Assembly: GCF_050410795.1 (NCBI RefSeq)
Contig: NZ_CP191258.1
Location: 1,736,001 to 1,800,000, forward strand
Direction of reading: 5' to 3'
From: Fontivita pretiosa
Lineage (GTDB): Bacteria; Planctomycetota; Phycisphaerae; Tepidisphaerales; Tepidisphaeraceae
DNA length: 64,000 nucleotides
This document shows, piece by piece, positions 59,076 to 64,000 of this stretch (position 1 is the stretch's first letter; every line of letters starts with the position of its first letter). Both the position numbers and the translations under genes were made by a program. Below the pieces are notes generated by a model, which had not been told where the DNA came from, searched no databases, and saw only the letters and a list, made by a program, of their open reading frames with translations.

Positions 59076-60626
59076 TCAATTCCCCTCCCGCCGGCGGAGA
59101 AAAACCAGCTCGTCGCGGAACTTGTGGTCCAGAGGCTCATAGTGTTCGGCGATCCAGCGGGCGATGGGATGATCCAGGTCCGCCGGATTGGGCCCCCAGA
59201 CCACGACCATGGCCGGGGGATCCTGGGCGAGCTGCTGGAGCGTTCGCGCCGTCAGCCACGGCGCTTGCGGACCGGCGATCGTGTGCGCCCGCCACAGCGC
59301 CGCCGCCGGCGCACGCCGCCCGGCAACAAAATACAGCCACGGCTCGTCGGCCCACTGGAAGAACGTCTGCCCCGGCGGCAACAGCGCCGCCAGCTCACGA
59401 GCATGCGGCTGAAGCCAGGCATGCACCGGGCCGTAATTCCTCTCGGCCCATTGCTCGGGCGGGATCCGGTAAGCCGGCGCCTGAAGCACAACCATCCCCC
59501 CCAGCGCCACCGCCACCGCAAGCTGCGCCAGCCACCCTCGCCCCGGCCGCGACGCCAGCCGCTGTCGCAATGCCGCCGCGCCCCACCCCGCCGCCACTGT
59601 CGCCGGCACCAGCCAGAGTTGATAGTAATGTGTGAAAAACTGCCCCGGCAGCGCGATGGCCAGGAATGTGCCCGCGATCAGCGCCACCAGAATCGCCAGC
59701 TCCCGCCGCTGCCGGGAGTTGCCCGGCGGAAAAAGAATCGCCGGCAGCGCCAGCGCTGCGCATGGCAACAGCGTATACATCGCCGCCGGCGCCAGCCGCG
59801 CCGGATGAACCGCGCGCAGGAGGTTCTGAAGCAGACTGCCGCCATAGTATCCGGGGTACACGAACGCGGTGAGCCAGAAGATTCGGCCTCGCCCCGTCAC
59901 GGCAAAGTAAGCGAGGGTAAGTGCCCACGCCGCCGCGATCGTCGCCGCGACGATCCCCGCCTGCCCCAGCGCCCGCCGGCGGGAGATTCCCGCGGGCGGG
60001 AACAGCACGTGGGCCAGGAGCATCAGCCCCGCCGGCGCCAGGGCTACCTGCTTGTAAAGCGATGCCGCGGCGCACAGCAGCCCGATGAGTCCATATCGCC
60101 CCAGGCGATGATCGGCACTGAGCAGCAATGCCATCGCCCAGGCCAGGGTTGCATTGATGAACGATTCGGTATTGGGGCGGTTGGCGTCCAGCGCCATATC
60201 GCCACCGACGATCGCCAGTGCCGCTGCCGCAATGCCGCCCGCCGCCGCGCCTCGCGCCCAACCCGCCCGTGCCACCCCCAGCATCGTCCCCACCGCCGAA
60301 ACCACCGCCAGCAGATAGACCTGAGCGAACCCATACCCCGTGATGCGCTCGGCAAGAGCGTACGTCGCATACAGCAGCGGCGGCTTGACATCCCAGGCAT
60401 CCAAATACAACCGCTCGCCATTGACCAGTTCGTGCCCAATGACCGCGTAGGTGGCGATGTCCCAATCCAACGGCTGGTGGTAGGTATGAAGCCGAGAGAC
60501 GGCGATCACGATCGCCCCCGCGATCAGCACTATCATCGCCAGGACTGTCGGCCGAGCGGGGACCAATCCGATGCTGCCCCTGGACAGTTTCACGGCTTGG
60601 TTGGTTCTGCTTCGCGTATCAAGCAC
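59076..60626 (-). CDS. GT39-like polytopic glycosyltransferase
   Basis: A 516-residue protein with about eleven membrane helices. The first outer loop has PLDWDIATYAVIGHELVNGE and YLDAWDVKPPLLYATYAL, with the Asp typical of GT-C/GT39 mannosyl- or arabinosyltransferase-type enzymes. A soluble C-terminal domain follows (about 400-516). It probably moves a sugar from a polyprenyl carrier to protein or lipid. Start is GTG 60626. It sits between ribH and nusB, an order that otherwise has these genes together. Confidence 0.82.
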   Translation of the reverse strand: MLDTRSRTNQAVKLSRGSIGLVPARPTVLAMIVLIAGAIVIAVSRLHTYHQPLDWDIATYAVIGHELVNGERLYLDAWDVKPPLLYATYALAERITGYGFAQVYLLAVVSAVGTMLGVARAGWARGAAAGGIAAAALAIVGGDMALDANRPNTESFINATLAWAMALLLSADHRLGRYGLIGLLCAAASLYKQVALAPAGLMLLAHVLFPPAGISRRRALGQAGIVAATIAAAWALTLAYFAVTGRGRIFWLTAFVYPGYYGGSLLQNLLRAVHPARLAPAAMYTLLPCAALALPAILFPPGNSRQRRELAILVALIAGTFLAIALPGQFFTHYYQLWLVPATVAAGWGAAALRQRLASRPGRGWLAQLAVAVALGGMVVLQAPAYRIPPEQWAERNYGPVHAWLQPHARELAALLPPGQTFFQWADEPWLYFVAGRRAPAAALWRAHTIAGPQAPWLTARTLQQLAQDPPAMVVVWGPNPADLDHPIARWIAEHYEPLDHKFRDELVFLRRREGN

Positions 60627-60655
60627 CTGAACATGCCGATGCTCTCGCTTGCGGG

Positions 60656-61147
60656 TTATGAATACTTCCGCAGGGTTCGAGCCAGGACGATCATCTCGGC
60701 GGCGGCGTCGGCGGCGCGCTGGCCCGCGTGGCCGTGCGATCCGCCGGCACGCTCGCGCGCCTGCTGCTCGGTGTTGGTCGTCAGCACGCCGAAGATCACC
60801 GGCACCGTCTCATCCAGCGCCACACGCTGAATCCCGCGGGCGCATTCGCCGGCCACATAGTCAAAGTGCGGCGTCTGGCCGCGAATCACGCAGCCCAGGC
60901 AGATGATCGCATCAAATCGCCGGGTCCGAGCCATCAGCTTGGCCGCCAGCGGTAACTCGAAGGCGCCGGGAACATGATGCACCTGAATGTTCGTCTCCAC
61001 GACGTTCAGCTCCGCCAGCCGACGCAGACAGCCGGCCAGCAATTCGTCCACGATCGCCCCGTTGAATCGGGCGGCGACGATTCCGATCTTGGCATCCGGC
61101 GGCAGATCCCCGGGCGCCATCGTCGGCTTGGGTACCTGAGTGCTCAT
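60656..61147 (-). CDS. ribH: 6,7-dimethyl-8-ribityllumazine synthase
   Basis: A 163-residue enzyme that makes the lumazine precursor of riboflavin; it forms icosahedral or pentameric assemblies. Motifs: IGIVAARFNGAIVDELLAGC, VPGAFELPLAAKLMA, GCVIRGQTPHFDYVAGE with the catalytic His, FGVLTTNTEQQARERAGG and the AADAA stretch near the C-terminus. Length is normal. It is the first gene of the leftward cluster and divergent from the UbiA-type gene. Confidence 0.96.
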   Translation of the reverse strand: MSTQVPKPTMAPGDLPPDAKIGIVAARFNGAIVDELLAGCLRRLAELNVVETNIQVHHVPGAFELPLAAKLMARTRRFDAIICLGCVIRGQTPHFDYVAGECARGIQRVALDETVPVIFGVLTTNTEQQARERAGGSHGHAGQRAADAAAEMIVLARTLRKYS

Positions 61148-61294
61148 GATTCCGATAGCTTAGCCGGGACGTGGCTGGAACGGGAGAAGTCTGCGGAAGA
61201 TGGGCTGCCAGGGGCTCGACCACGGCGACCTGTAACCTCGGTCCTTTGTTCCCTTCTCCCCCTGGAGGCTTCCGCGCGATATCTTTCATCGCGG

Positions 61295-62317
61295 ATGCCG
61301 GTCGGGTTTTCACATCGGCTGCTCTCAGTGCTTCAGCTCACGCGGATGGCGCTGGTCTTCACCGCCATCGCCGACAGCTTCTGCGCCGTGCTGCTGTGGG
61401 CCCAGTGGAACGCCCAGCAGGCTCAGACAAGCTATCTGGATTACCTCAGCGTGGGGCGGATGCTGGCGGTGGCGATCGTTTCGATCGGACTGTACGGATA
61501 CGGGATGAGCCTGAACGACATCATCGACCGCCGACGGGATACGCAGATCGCTTCGGATCGTCCGCTGCCCAGCGGGCGCATCGGCGTGCTGGCCGCGCAC
61601 GTGGTGTGCGCGCTGCTGGTTCTGGCGGCGATCGTCGCCGGAGCGTACCTGGCGCGATTCCGTTCGCCCGGGCCGCTGGGTTTTATGCTGCTGATCTGGA
61701 CGGCGGCGTTGATCACGTTCTACGACTTTGCCGGCAAGTACCTGGTGGCGCCGGGGCTGCTGACGCTGGGACTGATCCGCTTCTTCCACGCCACGATCCC
61801 CGCACCGCAGTTGCCGCTGCTGTGGCATCCGCTGCTGCTGCTCAATCACGTCGCGATCCTCTCGACCATCTGCTATGCCCTGGAACAGAAACGCCCGCGG
61901 CTGACCCGACTGCACTGGTGGGCGGTGCTGGGAGGACTGGCGATCGTCGATGCGATGTGCATCGGGCTGGTCTACTGGCGGCGGCAGCAGCGACTGGGCA
62001 CAGGTTTCGTCCAGAGCCTGTGGGTCACGCCTGGCCTGCTGTGGCCGGCAATCGCGATCATCGCGTTTGCGATCATCGCGGTATGGATCTATCGCATGCG
62101 GGTCAACTACCGCGCGGCGGGGCGGAACCTGATGCTGGCCGGGCTGCTGTGGCTGATCGTTTACGACGCCAGTTTCGTCGCCGGCTACGTCGGCTGGAGG
62201 CCCGCCGCCCTGCTGCTGCTCCTGTTACCCGTGGCGTACCTCTCAGTCCAGCTCATGCGCTGGTGGGCCAGGCTCGTGCTGCTGTCCCAAAGGCCGGAAT
62301 ACCAGCGGGCCAGGTGA
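61295..62317 (+). CDS. UbiA-family prenyltransferase
   Basis: A 340-residue membrane protein with about nine helices. The first Asp-rich motif NDIIDRRRDTQ (NDxxDxxxD) and a second region FYDFAGKY fit the UbiA fold, which transfers isoprenoid chains to aromatic or other acceptors. Which product (quinone, heme, or lipid) is not clear; no partner gene lies nearby. ATG 61295 is chosen because a longer frame is antisense to ribH. Confidence 0.85.
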   Translation: MPVGFSHRLLSVLQLTRMALVFTAIADSFCAVLLWAQWNAQQAQTSYLDYLSVGRMLAVAIVSIGLYGYGMSLNDIIDRRRDTQIASDRPLPSGRIGVLAAHVVCALLVLAAIVAGAYLARFRSPGPLGFMLLIWTAALITFYDFAGKYLVAPGLLTLGLIRFFHATIPAPQLPLLWHPLLLLNHVAILSTICYALEQKRPRLTRLHWWAVLGGLAIVDAMCIGLVYWRRQQRLGTGFVQSLWVTPGLLWPAIAIIAFAIIAVWIYRMRVNYRAAGRNLMLAGLLWLIVYDASFVAGYVGWRPAALLLLLLPVAYLSVQLMRWWARLVLLSQRPEYQRAR

Positions 62318-62338
62318 AGGCGCAACCTCCCGGAGGCC

Positions 62339-62854
62339 TCAGGAGGCGTCTTCTGGTCTGGCCCAGCCCCTCGGAGTCGTGGCGATTTCCAGCAGGAATT
62401 GCCCCGGGTCGAGCACCTTCACCTGAGGCAAGCGTCGCCGAAATCTCCGGCTCGCATCCGTCTGGCCGATGGGCAAAGACAGCAGATCTTCGTCCAGGCT
62501 GACGACATGCGTGGCGTGCATGGCAATGGCAAGTTCGACGAATTTCTGGTCCCGTGGATCGCGCCGGAATTGGAAAGAGGCGCGAGGATGTCGGACATAG
62601 TCGCCCACGAAACGCAGCCGACGAATCGTCACCTCGACGAGCTCGGCAGTAATCTGCGGAAACCGCCGGCAAAGTTCCTCATCGCTTAAAACGGCCCTGT
62701 GCTCGTCGAGCACTGGCTTGCTAAGCAATGGAATGAAGCGGCGCTGTTCCGCAGCGCGAAGCACCCTGGCGGCTGCTGATGAACTGGAGACGAGTCCGCG
62801 CAGCACCGTATTGGTATCCATAACGGCGCGAATCCGCGTTTGCGCACTGCTCAT
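62339..62854 (-). CDS. PIN-domain toxin of a toxin-antitoxin pair
   Basis: A 171-residue PIN-fold nuclease. Asp13 (MDTNTVLRGL), the Asp/Glu in VLDEHRAVLSDEE and the acidic block DPRDQKFVELAIAMHATHVVSLDEDLL make up the metal site. Proteins of this sort are annotated as the toxin of PIN-family systems. The 4-bp overlap with the antitoxin gene upstream is typical. RNA target unknown. Confidence 0.85.
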   Translation of the reverse strand: MSSAQTRIRAVMDTNTVLRGLVSSSSAAARVLRAAEQRRFIPLLSKPVLDEHRAVLSDEELCRRFPQITAELVEVTIRRLRFVGDYVRHPRASFQFRRDPRDQKFVELAIAMHATHVVSLDEDLLSLPIGQTDASRRFRRRLPQVKVLDPGQFLLEIATTPRGWARPEDAS

Positions 62855-63150
62855 CGGCGCTTTCTCGACGAGCGCCTGTGGTGACGGGTGCGAGCCCGAT
62901 CCACGAGCTTGTCCAGGTCTTGCTCGGTTATTCCGCTCGTACGGAACCTCGCCTGCACCGCGGCGAACAACTCTTCAAACGAGCTGCTGCGTGCCAGACG
63001 CTCTAGCGACAATCCCCGCTCGATCAGTTCCCTGGCATAGCGCTCGGCGGTCATCCCAAGCGACTGGGCGTGCCGTCGCAGGGCGGCAACCTTCTGCCTG
63101 GCGAGGCCTGTGATCTGAAGCGTCGACTCTGTCCTGGCCGTGCGGCTCAT
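62851..63150 (-). CDS. Ribbon-helix-helix antitoxin
   Basis: A 99-residue protein. The N-terminal part (ESTLQITGLARQKVAALRRHAQSLGMTAERYARELIERGL) fits a ribbon-helix-helix DNA-binding domain. The C-terminal part is charged and basic (RTRHHRRSSRKRR). It overlaps the PIN toxin by 4 bp and comes first, the usual order for antitoxin-toxin pairs. It probably represses its own promoter. Confidence 0.75.
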   Translation of the reverse strand: MSRTARTESTLQITGLARQKVAALRRHAQSLGMTAERYARELIERGLSLERLARSSSFEELFAAVQARFRTSGITEQDLDKLVDRARTRHHRRSSRKRR

Positions 63151-63186
63151 CGCGTCCTCGGTCGGTATTCTATGGCGGCTCGCCGC

Positions 63187-64000
63187 TCAGAACCACGCCC
63201 GCAGCAGCAGCAGCCAGCCGACGATCGTGATGCATGAGAAGATGGTGGTCCAGAAGACGCAGTCGGCGGCCAGCTCGGCGTCGCCTTCCAGCTCCAGCGT
63301 GATCAGCAGCGTGTTGACCGCGGTAGGGACGGCGGCGGTGAGGATGAGCAGCTCCGCCGGCCAGGGCCAGAGATCCAGCGCCTTGATTCCCAGCTTGTGG
63401 AAGACCCAGAGCATGGTGAGCATCTGGATCGGGCCGAAAATCAGTCGCAGCACCAGCACGAAGGCGATGGGTCTCCAACGTGGCCAGCGGGGATTGGCGG
63501 CGAGCTGCGCGCCCAGCGTGACCAGGGCGACGGGGACCAGCCCGGCGGCCAGGTACTCGGCGGGCTTGGCGATGAAGATCGGCAGCTTCGACGCATCGCC
63601 GTTGATCAGCCACCGCGTCAGCAGTGCCGAAGCCAGCACATACAGCACGGGCAGGCGGAAGATTTTGGTGAAGATCTCGGTCCACCTGGCCGCCCCTGCC
63701 CAGGCCGCGATGCTCAGCCCGACGGTGAACGTCAGCACGTTCTGGGTGAGCACGACAAACGCCTGAACGGCGCCGCCGTTCTTTACAGATTGGGCGACGG
63801 GCGACTGGGGTGATCCGCTCGCCTGTGCGCCGCGCCCGGCCGTGGACTGCCCGTCGGCTGATGTTGCGGTGCTGGCGGCCGGCACCCCGTCGCGCCCCGG
63901 GTAGGCCAGTTCCGCCAGTGGCAGCCCGTAGTTCCCGCTGTTGTAGAACATGACGGCGATGGCGACGGCGGCCAGGGTCATTCGGTTGACGCGCAGCAGC
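63187..64000 (-). CDS. AEC-family carrier, N-terminus missing
   Basis: A membrane protein of the auxin efflux carrier type. The frame runs off the right edge of the window, so the start is missing; about 271 residues are visible. YNSGNYGLPLAELAY is the family motif, and the C-terminal half has six or so helices (AEYLAAGLVPVALVTLGAQLA, MLTMLWVFHKLGI, LLILTAAVPTAVNTLLIT). A Ser/Ala-rich cytoplasmic loop follows the motif. Substrate probably a small organic acid or other anion; unknown. Confidence 0.85.
   Translation of the reverse strand, partial: LLRVNRMTLAAVAIAVMFYNSGNYGLPLAELAYPGRDGVPAASTATSADGQSTAGRGAQASGSPQSPVAQSVKNGGAVQAFVVLTQNVLTFTVGLSIAAWAGAARWTEIFTKIFRLPVLYVLASALLTRWLINGDASKLPIFIAKPAEYLAAGLVPVALVTLGAQLAANPRWPRWRPIAFVLVLRLIFGPIQMLTMLWVFHKLGIKALDLWPWPAELLILTAAVPTAVNTLLITLELEGDAELAADCVFWTTIFSCITIVGWLLLLRAWF

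Noticed and set aside
59124..60830. 568-residue plus-strand frame over the GT39 gene
   Set aside because: Arg/Gln/Pro-rich antisense translation without hydrophobic segments or motifs.

Overview
The window is GC-rich, gene-dense bacterial chromosome. It most likely comes from a planctomycete, probably of the Phycisphaerae type. Evidence: a secreted protein with the planctomycete N-terminal motif MLEPRRLLA (47301-48983), a prepilin-like protein with the FTLVELLVVIGLIAVLIGLL helix typical of this phylum, several ECF sigma/anti-sigma pairs, a large ABC-2/Gld-like operon, a secreted prenyltransferase-repeat protein, and several kinds of short hairpin repeats dispersed between genes. No rRNA, tRNA or CRISPR array was seen. 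Species identity is not established.

Layout. 1-3.1 kb: the end of gatA, then a nitrite-to-ammonium module nrfHA behind a well-formed promoter. 3.4-9.8 kb: a small membrane protein, a secreted two-domain pectin/rhamnogalacturonan esterase, a prepilin-like pair, leucyl/phenylalanyl-tRNA protein transferase (aat), and a PqiA-like membrane protein with its overlapping partner. 9.8-12.4 kb: clpS and the anhydro-MurNAc recycling pair anmK-murQ. 12.4-15.4 kb: an exporter made of an ATPase-permease fusion and an HlyD-type adaptor. 15.6-19.4 kb: metF and galU (divergent), a Crp/Fnr regulator and a small siroheme/4Fe-4S protein. 19.5-23.5 kb: a receiver-GGDEF protein and an ECF sigma/anti-sigma/lipoprotein set. 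23.6-30.4 kb: a radical SAM protein with a degenerate metallophosphoesterase partner, membrane and secreted proteins, a GH113-like hydrolase and a class V aminotransferase. 30.8-38.5 kb: a second ECF locus and a three-gene Gld-like ABC operon. 38.7-42.6 kb: gdhA and thiS-thiG facing each other, with an insertion sequence between them. 42.8-53.6 kb: secreted and membrane proteins of unknown role, a SlyD-type isomerase, an RsbU-like phosphatase and a GntR regulator. 53.7-61.1 kb: a long leftward cluster ribH, GT39, nusB, ftsY, MFS, M48, thiL, tsaE. 61.3-64 kb: a UbiA-type prenyltransferase, a PIN/ribbon-helix-helix toxin-antitoxin pair and a partial AEC carrier.

The most striking non-coding structure is at 39.9-41.1 kb. 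An IS with perfect 18-bp terminal repeats and a perfect 10-bp target duplication has split a near-perfect 61-bp palindrome. That palindrome looks like a bidirectional terminator, and its two ends supply the TGA stop codons of the convergent genes gdhA and thiG. Other points of interest are a ~210-bp dispersed repeat present twice (8.3 and 32.1 kb), repeat sequence that has become coding sequence in the GH113-like gene and probably nusB, a possible structured metF leader, and promoters so close to the start codon that the mRNAs may be leaderless.
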